This document shows, piece after piece, positions 16,610-26,136 of a stretch of 39,492 nucleotides of DNA. This DNA comes from a virus. Below the pieces are notes generated by a model. It ran no database searches, had not been told where the DNA came from, and worked only from the letters and a program-made list of their open reading frames with translations. Location: the IMG/VR virus record IMGVR_UViG_3300022200_006582, positions 1-39,492 of that record; one strand, 5' to 3'. Position numbers and translations under genes: made by a program. Numbering within the stretch: the first letter of the stretch is position 1; each line of letters opens with the position of its first letter.

Positions 16610-17518
16610 TTAAATATTTGATAATTGCTCAAATAAAGCAAGAATTTCAGATTCTTTATTTACTGCTCTTTCAGCAAGTTGCTGTGCAACATCTGCATTT
16701 GGAGCAATACTTGTAATTTCAGCCTTACTCTCTGACCATATAAGTTTTCCGCTATTTTTATTTACGGTTATAAGGTCATTCTTTACAGCTTCAGAAAAAG
16801 CATATTGATATTTATTCTTTGGATTAACAAAGTGCTTAACAAAATATGTAGGATTTGACTTAGCTGATACAATGAAATCCTTGCGGATGCCTGCTTCGCT
16901 TTGCTCTAAACTAATTCCTAAAACACTTGCAAATTCAAGCATTTCTTTTGAAGAACAAGCTCTTGCAGCACTCTCTGCTTCCCACGCTAAATCTAAAATA
17001 TCTTGTGTACTCTTTAGTATTGCTTCAGGATTTAATAAACGATATACAGGAGGAATTTGCTTTAATTGCTTTTTCTTTCCTTCATACATATCTTGTATCA
17101 TCAATGCAGCAAGCTTTGACTTCTCAATACCTCTAACCATTAACTTTCCTTTTTTAAATTCAAGTTGGTTATCAGTATTTGAAAGCAATGATGCCTCTTC
17201 TTCTTTTGTCAAATCACGTTGTTCATCAATCCAAATTGATTCTTCAGTATTAATAAACCTCCATGCTCTTTGACGGCCTTCTTCTTCATCCCAAGCAAGT
17301 CCACTATTTGGAATGGCATAAGTAGGAGGATATAGTGTGTCGCTTTTACCTACACTTTTTTCGCTATTTCTTCCTGTAATAATAACAACCTCTGGCTTGT
17401 AAATTTCATAGGTTTTAATAAGCTCAAAATCATAAATTTTATCCAAGTCACTTACAACCTGAACATTTTTCTTACCAAAATTTGGGTTTCCCTTTTTCTT
17501 TTCAATTAATACTTCCAT
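16610..17518 (-). CDS. Unknown capsid-region protein, 302 aa
   Basis: Starts MEVLIEKKKGNPNFGKKN. Mixed alpha/beta with an acidic, helical second half and no signal peptide, membrane segment or catalytic motif that I recognise. The N-terminal half contains YEIYKPEVVIITGRN and LYPPTYAIPNSGLAWDEEEG; the second half has short helices with many Ala/Glu/Ser (LAWEAESAARACSSKEMLEF). It is framed by strong terminators on both sides (after the capsid gene and after itself), so it is expressed as a short separate unit. A capsid accessory or head-completion protein is possible, from position only. Confidence 0.6.
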   Translation of the reverse strand: MEVLIEKKKGNPNFGKKNVQVVSDLDKIYDFELIKTYEIYKPEVVIITGRNSEKSVGKSDTLYPPTYAIPNSGLAWDEEEGRQRAWRFINTEESIWIDEQRDLTKEEEASLLSNTDNQLEFKKGKLMVRGIEKSKLAALMIQDMYEGKKKQLKQIPPVYRLLNPEAILKSTQDILDLAWEAESAARACSSKEMLEFASVLGISLEQSEAGIRKDFIVSAKSNPTYFVKHFVNPKNKYQYAFSEAVKNDLITVNKNSGKLIWSESKAEITSIAPNADVAQQLAERAVNKESEILALFEQLSNI

Positions 17519-17540
17519 TTTTCTCTCTTTTGTTTTATTT

Positions 17541-17569
17541 AAAAAAGGGTGAGGAATTTCCCCACCCTT
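17541..17569 (-). terminator. Strong terminator after the major capsid gene
   Basis: Read leftward, AAGGGTGGGG pairs with CCTCACCCTT around an AAATT-type loop, with one G-T pair, followed directly by TTTT. It lies 15 bases past the capsid gene stop. Confidence 0.82.
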
Positions 17570-17583
17570 CTACCTTTTTTAAA

Positions 17584-18921
17584 TTAGGATTTCTTTAGAA
17601 TAACATACTGATTCGCAGCGAAAACCATCACTCCGTAGTATGCTTGCTGGAATACATCTAATTCCAACTTGGTAGTCTTACCGTTAGGTGAAAGACCTCC
17701 AGTTTCTCCGATAACAACCTTTCCGAATCCCGGAATGTTTTGGTAACGAATACAGAAGTTAGGAACAATGTTCTTAGTTCTTGCATCAGTACCTGTACCT
17801 TTAGGGATAAGTAAACCAAAGTTATCACGAGTAGTTCCTGCAACATTATTGCCATAGAAAGCTGCTTGTGAGAAAGGCAAGTAACGAGTGAAGTTGTACT
17901 TACGATGGTACGGAGTGAATGACTTAAATCCTCTTGCAAGGTCTAAATTATCCATGTTACCTGTTTGTGCGTACAAAATAGCACCGTTATTGAAGTCATT
18001 GCCCAAAGCATTCTGGATTTCAATACTTTGATTAGTATCTGACAACCAATCGTACTCACCGGGCCCGCCTTGACTATCAATCTGACGCTCAATTTGAGCA
18101 AAAGTAGTCTGCGCTCCCATAGTGGAGTAGTATTGAGTTGTTCCGTTTGCTTGTACTTGCTGGATAACACCTGCTGTACCTGATTCGTTGTAACCCAAGT
18201 TGTTAGTCAAGTTTGAATCCATAAGAGCAACTTCTTTTTGAAGCATCATCTCATAGTTATCATCCTTCAACTGCTTGTACTTGTAAAAACGCTGTCCATC
18301 AATTTCAAAGTCAATTCTTTCTGCCATTGACAAATCGGTGAACTTACTATCCTTACGAATTTGAGTACAGTAGTTGGTGTACTTGTCGATGTTACGAACT
18401 TCAGTACCTGTGTAATCAGATGCTTCACCTAAGTATTTGTAACCTCTGTTCTGTAATACATCACCTGCAAGAGTTGAAGCATTATCAGTAACAATTACTG
18501 GAGTTAATACAAATGTGTGAGCATAAGGAGTTGACTTATTCGGAACTGCACTTACACGAGATTCAACTCCTGTACGAGCATTGTAATAAATCTGTCCTTC
18601 ATTTGGTAGAGAACGAGTACCTGAAGCTGAATAAGCTCCTGCTGCAACTGTAATAGTAGCTGGCGCACCTGCTGATACAGAAACTGCTGCTGAAGACTGT
18701 ACGAAGCCCATAGCACGACCTGCTTGCTCATACCAATAGAACAATTTGTTATCAGTAGGCATTTCGTTACCTGCTAATTCGTTCATCATAACAATAGGAA
18801 CAAATTTCCATTTGTCAATAAACTGATTGTATGCACGAGGTACAATGATGTTAAGCTCACTAATGAGCGTGCCGGCTCTGGTTACAGAGGGGGTGGTAAA
18901 ACTTGATGGTAAAGCTGACAT
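17584..18921 (-). CDS. Major capsid protein
   Basis: 445 aa, a usual length for HK97-fold capsid proteins. Position supports the call: portal, then acidic scaffold-like protein, then this gene, then a strong terminator, the standard head-gene order. The N-terminus (SALPSSFTTPSVTRAGTLIS) is followed by a helix (PRAYNQFIDKWKFVP) and an Ala/Ser-rich region. The middle has many aromatic and charged residues (IDFEIDGQRFYKYKQLKDDN) with a long helix (YEMMLQKEVALMDSNLTNN). The last ~100 residues are beta-rich (NIVPNFCIRYQNIPGFGKVV). No long cleavable N-terminal delta domain is evident. Third base composition seems richer in G/C than its neighbours, as expected for a highly expressed gene. Confidence 0.85.
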   Translation of the reverse strand: MSALPSSFTTPSVTRAGTLISELNIIVPRAYNQFIDKWKFVPIVMMNELAGNEMPTDNKLFYWYEQAGRAMGFVQSSAAVSVSAGAPATITVAAGAYSASGTRSLPNEGQIYYNARTGVESRVSAVPNKSTPYAHTFVLTPVIVTDNASTLAGDVLQNRGYKYLGEASDYTGTEVRNIDKYTNYCTQIRKDSKFTDLSMAERIDFEIDGQRFYKYKQLKDDNYEMMLQKEVALMDSNLTNNLGYNESGTAGVIQQVQANGTTQYYSTMGAQTTFAQIERQIDSQGGPGEYDWLSDTNQSIEIQNALGNDFNNGAILYAQTGNMDNLDLARGFKSFTPYHRKYNFTRYLPFSQAAFYGNNVAGTTRDNFGLLIPKGTGTDARTKNIVPNFCIRYQNIPGFGKVVIGETGGLSPNGKTTKLELDVFQQAYYGVMVFAANQYVILKKS

Positions 18922-18955
18922 TTTCTTGGCTTTTAAATTTTATAATTTTTGTTAA

Positions 18956-20026
18956 CTATTCCCCAGCTTCCATAGCTACTTGCCAAAAGGGTTTAGAAAC
19001 TTTAAAATCAGATGATGACTTATCATCCATATCAATGTTCTTTATATCTCTTGAAATAACTTCTTTTCTTGTAGCAGTTTTAATCTGTGTTGCCACAGAG
19101 CCAATCATCTTACCTTGATTTTCTAATTTATAGACATCCTCGCTAATTTTTAGAATATTCGGGTTACCTTCTTGGTCAAACCATCCACGTTTAGATAGGT
19201 ATTCTGAAGCATTAAAACCTTTCATGGTTTCTGTCAAATTCGTTCTTTCTTCTTCAGTAATTTTATAAATGACATCCTCGCCATTTAATTTATACTTGAA
19301 GTCTGAAAGTTTTGGAACTTCACTTGAAACCATTGCTTCCCATTGCTTATTTGCTTCTGCAATTTCTTCATCGGTAGGCTGGTTTTGTGCTTCTTGGGTT
19401 AATTTGGGAAATTCTATGTTTTTCTTTTGTTCATCTAAGATGCGTCTTGCTTCTCTTGCATCCCTTGCAAGGATTGTTTCACGCTCTTCAATCATTTCAT
19501 TGAACTCAACAGCACTTTGATATTCATCAGGATAAATATCTTCATCTATCTCTGATAAATCTTTTTTACCTGCCAAATTACCATACTTTGATTTCAACTC
19601 AATGGCTACATCTTTATCAGTCCAATTTGGATTAGAACGAATAAGATTTTCTTTAACTACATCATAATCTGACATAGAAGTGTAGTCTTTTCTTTTTTCA
19701 GATAAGTAATTAAATACTTCATCTTCTTTACCTGCTTGAAGAGCTTCTAATATACTCTTAGCATCAGCACTCATTTCAGGATAGCGTTCAACTATCTTTT
19801 CTTCTATTGCTGATTCAGGAATTACAATTTCTTCGGCTTCGTTGCTAACAATTTCTGCTCCTTCAGGTAAAACAATTTCAACAGCATCATTTACAGGTGC
19901 TGCAATAGTTTCTTCGCTTGTTGCGGTGGTTACAAATTCATCCTGTACGGTAGTTGATTCTTGCTCCTCGAAATTATCAAGTACTGCATCCTCCCAAGAT
20001 TTTGCTACGTTTACTTTTTCACTCAT
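18956..20026 (-). CDS. Scaffold-like protein
   Basis: 356 aa, very acidic and predicted helical, with repeated Glu/Asp-rich stretches (EAEEIVIPESAIEEKIVERY, YLSEKRKDYTSMSDYDVVKE) and no cysteine-rich or membrane feature. A long charged helix (EMIEERETILARDAREARRI) covers about residues 180-205. The basic C-terminal ~60 residues (TQIKTATRKEVISRDIKNID) could bind the capsid protein. Composition and the place between portal and capsid genes are those of head scaffolding proteins. No protease motif is apparent. A TAGCTTTG promoter lies 28 bases upstream. Confidence 0.75.
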   Translation of the reverse strand: MSEKVNVAKSWEDAVLDNFEEQESTTVQDEFVTTATSEETIAAPVNDAVEIVLPEGAEIVSNEAEEIVIPESAIEEKIVERYPEMSADAKSILEALQAGKEDEVFNYLSEKRKDYTSMSDYDVVKENLIRSNPNWTDKDVAIELKSKYGNLAGKKDLSEIDEDIYPDEYQSAVEFNEMIEERETILARDAREARRILDEQKKNIEFPKLTQEAQNQPTDEEIAEANKQWEAMVSSEVPKLSDFKYKLNGEDVIYKITEEERTNLTETMKGFNASEYLSKRGWFDQEGNPNILKISEDVYKLENQGKMIGSVATQIKTATRKEVISRDIKNIDMDDKSSSDFKVSKPFWQVAMEAGE

Positions 20027-20053
20027 GTTGATTTGTCTTTTAATTCTCTAATA

Positions 20054-20084
20054 CAAAGCTAAACTACTTTTTTAATAGTTTTTT
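20054..20084 (-). promoter_or_regulatory. Promoter for the scaffold-capsid unit
   Basis: The minus strand has TAGCTTTG at 20061-20054 (perfect TAnnTTTG) with AAAAAA at 20084-20079, 17-18 bases upstream. The sequence around the A-tract, AAAAACTATTA, is shared at the same distance with the 16501 promoter. Confidence 0.58.
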
Positions 20085-20087
20085 GAC

Positions 20088-22583
20088 TTACATCATTTGT
20101 TCTTCTTCGCCCTGCATCATTTCTTCTTCACCCATATTCATTTGTTCTTCGCCTTGCATCATTTGCTCTTGCTCCATGCCTTGTTGTTGCTGTTGCATCA
20201 TTGCTTCTTCTTCTTCAGCAGCCATTTGCTGTGCCATTTGTTGCGCTTCTCTTTCATTTTCAGCTAACTCTTCCATCAACAACTGCTTATTTGTTTTATC
20301 AATAAGACCTATACCATCAAATATCATTGAAGGGAGTTGCTCCATAGTTTTGCCCTGTGCAAACAATGCTTTCATCAACTCAATCTTCATGATACTTGCA
20401 TACTTGGTCATCTCTTCAGTCTTCATTGCTTCAAGCCTTTCGTTTTCCCTTTCCTTCTCTAAATCATTTTTTAACTGAATGACTTGCATTTCTCCATTTG
20501 ACTTGGCCTCAGCAGCAGCAATAGCAGCTTCAGTATTTGATTGAGAATTTAATTGAGCTTCTTTAATGCGTTGCTTTTCACGCTTCTTTTGTCTTGAAGC
20601 CAATAAATAAGAAGCATACTTTACATTCGTTTGAGATAGCTCTTCTACTTGCAAAGCATCTTGTAAAGTAATTTCTTTATTACCTAATGCAATGTTAATA
20701 CGCTCTTTCAATATAGCCTGTGCAGTATCATCTAAAACAGCTTCAATCTTAACATCAAATTGCGCTCTTTCAAAGTCATCAGTAGATTCCAAACGAATAT
20801 ATTCAACCTTGTCATTACCCAAAGCAGCCATATATCCTTCATATCCACCTTTCTTATAAACGAGAATATCCCAACCCAGCTGCTGAACTTTTTGTGCAGT
20901 CGGTTCCATGATATTTAGATAAGCATTGTATATGTAATTTGAAGCACTCTCGCCTTGCTTACGAGCATCTTGGAATACCTGCTTACCAACAGCTTGATTA
21001 TTTATTTGGCCTGAATCTAAGGCATTAGAACCAATAATAGTCACAAGTTTTTGGTATTCAGACTGCCATTGTTGTTCTAATTGTTGTAATTTATTGGAGA
21101 AATTTACATTGTTTGGTGTAATAGGAGGTTGTCTTCTATCTTCTCCATTATCGCCAATACCCTTATAATACATATTACCTGTTTGTAGGTATATTCCATA
21201 AAGCTGTAAAGGAGAAACAACGCCAATACCTGAACCTAAATCAATATCAGATAGTCCTGCAAAATCAATATTTGAACCATCTGGAGCAATCGTAGCAATA
21301 ATATTTTGTGTTTTAAGATTCAACAACTGCATCATCTTAATACTTGGAATCATAGTTTCAATCAATGGAGTATTTACCATTTGATTGTTATTGTACATAT
21401 AAACCGTATATGGAGAAAGTATCTCTGTAAGATTCTTCTCTGGCTTAATCATGTTTTTACTTAATCCCCATTCAAGAACTTTATCTGTATTTATTATGTA
21501 AGCACCTGTATAACTTACATAATACGGCTTAGATTTTTCATACTCTTTGCCTTCTTTTAATTCTTTAGCTGGGTCTAATATCTCTTTACCAAATCTATCT
21601 GTTTTCTTTTCGTAATTAAGATTGTAAAGAGTTTTGTAAGTCAAATTGCATACTTGAACACGATATGAATCGTAGGGTCTTGCAACAGCATTTAACCAAA
21701 CATAAGACCAGTTATAAGTCCATAAAGCATTATTAAATAACCCTGAATGTTCTTTTGCTAAATCAAATAATTGTTCTTCAGAAAACTTTCCAGGATATTT
21801 TAAACGAATATCGGTAATAGTCATATAATCAACTTCACCCTGCCATTCCCAATCCCTCATATCATTCCATTCAGAATAAGAAGTAATGAAATTATCGGGC
21901 TTAACAAACTTTAGTTTTATCCTCCCATTTGGGTCAATATATGTTTTAGTTACTGAGTAACCACAATTAATTAAATCATCAAAAACCCTATCCTTAATTA
22001 CCTTGCTCCATTTATTATCATAAAAAACAAGATTAATCAGGTTCTCCATAACTACTTCTTCACGTTCCTTGTAGTTAAATCCAAACTCAATATCTAATTC
22101 TTGTTCATCTTCAGGGTCTGTATCTTTAAACTCCTCCAACTCAAAACCTGCATCCTGCTGTAAGGCTATAATTTCTTCCTTGTGCTTCATTTTGAACAAG
22201 GCTTCATTCTTGGCTTTTTCTTTTTTTGATTGAGTAAATGGGTCAATAGAAACACAGCTTATTTTTTCAACTCGCTGCATATATCTATCCTTCAAACGAT
22301 TAAGAAAAGGAATAGCAATAGGATTTGGAGTATATTGAAGATTAATTACAGATAACTGACCATCGGTATCAATAATATCTTTGTATTCCGACATCGGTTG
22401 CTTACCAACAGAAAATGAACGGTTATAATCAAACCTTTGTTTTTTTACTACCCAAGATTCAGAGCCATAGCCAGATTTCCATCTTTCATAACAAGCTTTT
22501 AGAACAGAAAAACCGAAAGCTTCCGAGTTTTTTTCTTTGTCTGAATCTAATGTATTTGGTAGTGAGGATTCGTGTATAGGCAT
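20088..22583 (-). CDS. Portal protein
   Basis: 831 aa, long for a portal but usual for crAss-like and related Bacteroidota phages. It sits between the large terminase and the scaffold. The N-terminal third has many Trp/Tyr and charged residues (RFDYNRSFSVGKQPMSEYKD, YTPNPIAIPFLNRLKDRYMQ), the middle has a Gly-rich turn (IDLGSGIGVVSPLQLYGIYL), and the clip/stem region is helical (FSNKLQQLEQQWQSEYQKLV, then NQAVGKQVFQDARKQGESAS). From about residue 700 it is a long coiled coil, and the last 50 residues are a Met/Gln/Glu repeat (EEEMMQGEE-type). The portal dodecamer forms the DNA gate and docks the terminase. Confidence 0.85.
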   Translation of the reverse strand: MPIHESSLPNTLDSDKEKNSEAFGFSVLKACYERWKSGYGSESWVVKKQRFDYNRSFSVGKQPMSEYKDIIDTDGQLSVINLQYTPNPIAIPFLNRLKDRYMQRVEKISCVSIDPFTQSKKEKAKNEALFKMKHKEEIIALQQDAGFELEEFKDTDPEDEQELDIEFGFNYKEREEVVMENLINLVFYDNKWSKVIKDRVFDDLINCGYSVTKTYIDPNGRIKLKFVKPDNFITSYSEWNDMRDWEWQGEVDYMTITDIRLKYPGKFSEEQLFDLAKEHSGLFNNALWTYNWSYVWLNAVARPYDSYRVQVCNLTYKTLYNLNYEKKTDRFGKEILDPAKELKEGKEYEKSKPYYVSYTGAYIINTDKVLEWGLSKNMIKPEKNLTEILSPYTVYMYNNNQMVNTPLIETMIPSIKMMQLLNLKTQNIIATIAPDGSNIDFAGLSDIDLGSGIGVVSPLQLYGIYLQTGNMYYKGIGDNGEDRRQPPITPNNVNFSNKLQQLEQQWQSEYQKLVTIIGSNALDSGQINNQAVGKQVFQDARKQGESASNYIYNAYLNIMEPTAQKVQQLGWDILVYKKGGYEGYMAALGNDKVEYIRLESTDDFERAQFDVKIEAVLDDTAQAILKERINIALGNKEITLQDALQVEELSQTNVKYASYLLASRQKKREKQRIKEAQLNSQSNTEAAIAAAEAKSNGEMQVIQLKNDLEKERENERLEAMKTEEMTKYASIMKIELMKALFAQGKTMEQLPSMIFDGIGLIDKTNKQLLMEELAENEREAQQMAQQMAAEEEEAMMQQQQQGMEQEQMMQGEEQMNMGEEEMMQGEEEQMM

Positions 22584-22607
22584 AGCAAATTAATAAAAAT
22601 CGTTTAT

Positions 22608-22638
22608 CAAAGATAAAATAAGTTTTAGTGATATTTTT
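22608..22638 (-). promoter_or_regulatory. Promoter for the portal gene
   Basis: The minus strand has TATCTTTG at 22615-22608 (perfect TAnnTTTG) and AAAAA at 22638-22634, exactly 18 bases upstream and overlapping the 3' end of the terminase gene. It lies 25 bases upstream of the portal ATG at 22583. Confidence 0.58.
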
Positions 22639-25600
22639 GTGCAGCAGGCTTGTTGAAAATATGAAATACTTTTAACTTGCTATTGTCTACTTTTTTAACT
22701 GCCAACTGATGTTCTTTTAATCCCATAAGAGCATAACCCCATGCCATGCAAGCATCATAGTCTGTACGAGAGTTAATATTGAAATTAACCATATCCTTTA
22801 ATAGTCTTAAAAACTTTATTTTGTGCATATTATTTAAAGCATATTCAACCATTTCTGTTAAATGCTGCTCTCTCGCTTCTTTATCTTGTGGAGCAATACC
22901 ATAAACCTCTGAATTGTTTGAACGCTTTGTGCTAATCAAATAACCATGTTTCTTTGAACTATCAAGAGGAGAAGCGTATCTTTTTGTAATAGCATAATCC
23001 TCCCAATCCGTAGGACTTCTTTCAGCAAGCATCTTTATGCCATAATATTCAAGACCATAAAAAATCTGACTATGAAATTCTTCTTTCGTTTTAGGCCTTC
23101 CAATAAACATAGCTATTGGCATATTAGATTCGTCTGGGTTTAAAGAATCATATCTTTTATGAATAATACAACAGGCATCAGAACCCTTTTCAACAGTTTG
23201 TTTTGCATTGGCAAATGTATCTAATCCTGAAGCGCCATAACTTGTATTATTTGGGCATTTAATACTTCCATTATAAACAGACCTATTGTTATTATCAGGA
23301 AATTCTAAGATATACCACATACCCTTTGGATTATCTACAAAATAAACCTCTCCGCTATCATGTTTTTTAAATAAGCCAACACGACCATTCTCTGATTTGT
23401 TTTTACCTTCAAGCTCTAACTCAATACTTAATATCTGTTCATTTAACTCATTTAAGTTAAAGTGGCACATATTATTTGAATCCTTAAATACTTCCTGCCA
23501 TTCAAATGGGTACATACGAACCCACTCTGATAATTTTTCAGGATTGTTTGAAAGTAAAGACCTTCTTTCTTGAATATATTGCTTTGCTCCTATCTTAGGA
23601 TTTGGACAAGCCTTCTTTCCTGTTGTTGGGTCAACAAGTTTTGTTAAATATGCTGTTTGTTCTGGAGTAGGATTTTCAATTACAGAATTTCCGTATTTAT
23701 CAATATAACCAAAATATCCACGATAGCCTTCAAGGAAAAATCTTTTTAGTCTTGTTTCTGTTTGACCTATTGAGTCAAGTTTCCCTAAATGATTTGAACC
23801 AAGCCAAATGTTTTTAAAGTTGTTACCACCTTTATCACCTCTATTTACCGAACTAAAAGCCGATACATGACCAATAACAGACGCACCAATAACAAGAGTT
23901 TCGCTTATTTTAGCTAAGCAAATTTCTACATTGGCTTCCTCCCACTTTGCACAATTCATTGTCAAAGTAAAATCTTCCAATATCAATCTTCTATCGTCGT
24001 CGTTGGTTGCTTCTACTTGAATACCGACATATTCGCCTATACCTATTGATGAAACTTCAATTCCGTTTCTTCTATACTTAGACTGCTGAACATATCCATT
24101 AAATTGTTTTCTTTTTAATATTGTTGGTATTTCTGAAAGGTTTCCACTTATAGAAACTTTGTAAGAGCTTGTATTAAAATTTGTTTTGCTTATTCTATTT
24201 TTAGAAACTGATAACCCTAAAGACCTACATAAAAATATTATTTGGTCAATAATTTCAGTATTGGACATCGTAATATGTATTGAACCCTTTTTAATTGAAC
24301 AATGACCATCAGTATCAATAATGCCTGCCAATAATTTTAATCTATTTTCGCGAGAGTTAAATAAATATTCATTTGGTATATGCTTGTTGTTTAATACATT
24401 CAACCTCTTTAATTCATCCATTAATGGGTTTGTATAAGTTCCCTTGCCTCTTTCAGCCATTGTATAATAAAGTCTTACTACCTTTTTGCTATTAGACACT
24501 TTATGTTCAGAAACATTATACCCTAAACCTTTGCCATAATACTTTATGTATTCATACAATTCTAAATCATCTTCATAATTTACAATAAACCCCATAGCTT
24601 GACTAAATCCATCGCCAATCCAAGCCCCAAAAATATATGGGTCAATTAAATTTTGTTTTGATTTTATATCAATTCCAGAACTTCTTACGCCATAGGTTGT
24701 TCTTTTTTTATACTTTCCTAAATTAATTGCTTCTAATGGAGTAATAATTTTTATTCCATCATCTTTGATAGTTTTAACGCTGCACCTTTGCTCCAAATAA
24801 AGCCTATGCTTTGATGAAACAACATAATCCTTAGAATACGGTTGCTTTACCAAAAACATTTCATCTTGCCCATTAAAAACCTTTGCTACACGCTTTCTTT
24901 TTCCGCCCTCTACAATAATGTAATCACCAACATTAATATCCTTTATCTCCCTAAATACAAAGCCATCACACAATATTTTAGTATCAGGTGACATACACTC
25001 ATCTATTGTAATATTTCTTGCTCTACGACCATCGTAAGCATTTTCAGCAGTAGAAAGCCAATTAATACGATTATTCTTACCCTTATCCCCCGAAACGGTT
25101 TTATTATTTGTCGATATTCTACTTCTTGGTTTTGCTATGTGCAATTCAGTTTCTGCAACCTTAGCCAAATCGGGCATCAAAAACTCTGGCAAGTTTTCCA
25201 ATCCATTCTTTACCATTAAATACATTTCCTTTGCATCCGTACCTGTTTTAGATACAATACCCTGCAATGTATTTTCTTCAAGTAAACCTATAAGTAGATT
25301 TATGGATGCCTTCATTGATGAAAGACCGACACGCCTTCCTTTTATTCCACAATCTCCCAATGTAAAGTCATCATCTTCACATATCTGATAAAAACGAAAA
25401 TATTCTAATGAGGTGTCTTTAAAAATAGGGTATATGCCCTCCTGAAGCATAAACCATTGATGAAAGAAATAAGCGTACTTATTAAAGTAAACAGGTTCAC
25501 CGTAAATCATTATCCACGCACCTGTATGCAGTCTTTCTATTTCTGCTTCATACCATTCAATCTGACCCTTTGCAGGCTTCTCGTGCCATACAAATCCCTG

Positions 25601-25753
25601 TGCAGGGTCAGTATTCCAATCCCATTGTAAATATGTTGTATCTCTACTCCAAACTTGGTCACGCTTCATTAAATCTCTGCCACGAATCTGCTTTGGAACA
25701 TCGGGTGTCACATATTCCAAACCCTGAAGCATAATTTTAATTTGTCTTGCCAT
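22625..25753 (-). CDS. terL: Terminase large subunit precursor, interrupted by an intein
   Basis: 1042 aa as encoded; removing residues 253-600 leaves a 694-aa terminase. The N-terminal ATPase has a degenerate Walker A-like segment (GIKGRRVGLSS, residues about 136-146; the usual P-loop Lys is replaced, as seen in other Bacteroidota phages) and a Walker B NITIDE (residues 247-252). The next residue is the intein Cys1; the C-extein resumes CAKWEEANVEICL. The C-terminal RNase H-like nuclease has candidate acidic residues in YGASGLDTFAN and RTDYDACMAWGYAL. TerL drives DNA packaging at the portal and cuts the concatemer. It overlaps the preceding gene by 17 bases. Without splicing, the ATPase would be split exactly at its catalytic glutamate. 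Confidence 0.93.
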   Translation of the reverse strand: MARQIKIMLQGLEYVTPDVPKQIRGRDLMKRDQVWSRDTTYLQWDWNTDPAQGFVWHEKPAKGQIEWYEAEIERLHTGAWIMIYGEPVYFNKYAYFFHQWFMLQEGIYPIFKDTSLEYFRFYQICEDDDFTLGDCGIKGRRVGLSSMKASINLLIGLLEENTLQGIVSKTGTDAKEMYLMVKNGLENLPEFLMPDLAKVAETELHIAKPRSRISTNNKTVSGDKGKNNRINWLSTAENAYDGRRARNITIDECMSPDTKILCDGFVFREIKDINVGDYIIVEGGKRKRVAKVFNGQDEMFLVKQPYSKDYVVSSKHRLYLEQRCSVKTIKDDGIKIITPLEAINLGKYKKRTTYGVRSSGIDIKSKQNLIDPYIFGAWIGDGFSQAMGFIVNYEDDLELYEYIKYYGKGLGYNVSEHKVSNSKKVVRLYYTMAERGKGTYTNPLMDELKRLNVLNNKHIPNEYLFNSRENRLKLLAGIIDTDGHCSIKKGSIHITMSNTEIIDQIIFLCRSLGLSVSKNRISKTNFNTSSYKVSISGNLSEIPTILKRKQFNGYVQQSKYRRNGIEVSSIGIGEYVGIQVEATNDDDRRLILEDFTLTMNCAKWEEANVEICLAKISETLVIGASVIGHVSAFSSVNRGDKGGNNFKNIWLGSNHLGKLDSIGQTETRLKRFFLEGYRGYFGYIDKYGNSVIENPTPEQTAYLTKLVDPTTGKKACPNPKIGAKQYIQERRSLLSNNPEKLSEWVRMYPFEWQEVFKDSNNMCHFNLNELNEQILSIELELEGKNKSENGRVGLFKKHDSGEVYFVDNPKGMWYILEFPDNNNRSVYNGSIKCPNNTSYGASGLDTFANAKQTVEKGSDACCIIHKRYDSLNPDESNMPIAMFIGRPKTKEEFHSQIFYGLEYYGIKMLAERSPTDWEDYAITKRYASPLDSSKKHGYLISTKRSNNSEVYGIAPQDKEAREQHLTEMVEYALNNMHKIKFLRLLKDMVNFNINSRTDYDACMAWGYALMGLKEHQLAVKKVDNSKLKVFHIFNKPAAQKYH
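23954..24997 (-). other. Intein with LAGLIDADG homing endonuclease inside terL
   Basis: 348 residues from Cys1 (CMSPDTKILCDGFVF, block A) to the terminal Asn (EDFTLTMN), followed by Cys+1 of the extein. Block B is VVSSKHRLYL with the conserved His at residue 64. The endonuclease has two dodecapeptide motifs, IFGAWIGDGF (about 122-131) and LLAGIIDTDGHC (222-233), so it is LAGLIDADG type. The penultimate residue is Met where most inteins have His. Insertion directly after the Walker B glutamate of TerL is a common site for inteins because it is so conserved. Boundaries are exact by codon: the TGT of Cys1 is at 24995-24997 and the TGT of Cys+1 at 23951-23953. Confidence 0.93.
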
Positions 25754-26132
25754 TCAGCTTGCTCTTTATCTTTCTTTCGGTTTTTTCAAAAATACTTTCT
25801 CCAACCTTTGTTGTATCTGAATCATCATCCAAACTTCGCAATGCTTCAACAACTTCAGAGAATGATTTTATCTTATCTGACTTATCAATAAGTTTTATAA
25901 AGGTATCAACAATCTTATGAGATATTTCAACTTCATTTCCATCTTCATCTTGTTGACCATTTGCCATCATATCAATATCGGTAGCAATCTTACCTGCCAT
26001 AGAATCTATTGATGTAATAAGCCTTAATGTATTTGAACCATTGATAGCATTTACCTTTTCTTCAAGCTTCTCAATATAATTGTCAACATCTGCTATTCCG
26101 CTACGAAGTTTTGCCAATTCTTTTCCTACCAT
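25737..26132 (-). CDS. Putative small terminase subunit
   Basis: 131 aa, wholly helical and acidic. The N-terminus (LAKLRSGIADVDNYIEKLEE) forms a coiled coil, the centre is an oligomerisation-type helix pair, and the C-terminus is basic (ERKIKSKLNGKTN). It overlaps the start of the large terminase gene by 17 bases and follows the HU/IHF-like gene by 4 bases. Small terminases are of this size, form rings through helical cores and lie directly upstream of terL. No DNA-binding helix-turn-helix is evident, so the call rests on position and fold expectation. The HU/IHF-like neighbour could supply the DNA-binding part. Confidence 0.5.
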   Translation of the reverse strand: MVGKELAKLRSGIADVDNYIEKLEEKVNAINGSNTLRLITSIDSMAGKIATDIDMMANGQQDEDGNEVEISHKIVDTFIKLIDKSDKIKSFSEVVEALRSLDDDSDTTKVGESIFEKTERKIKSKLNGKTN

Positions 26133-26136
26133 GATA

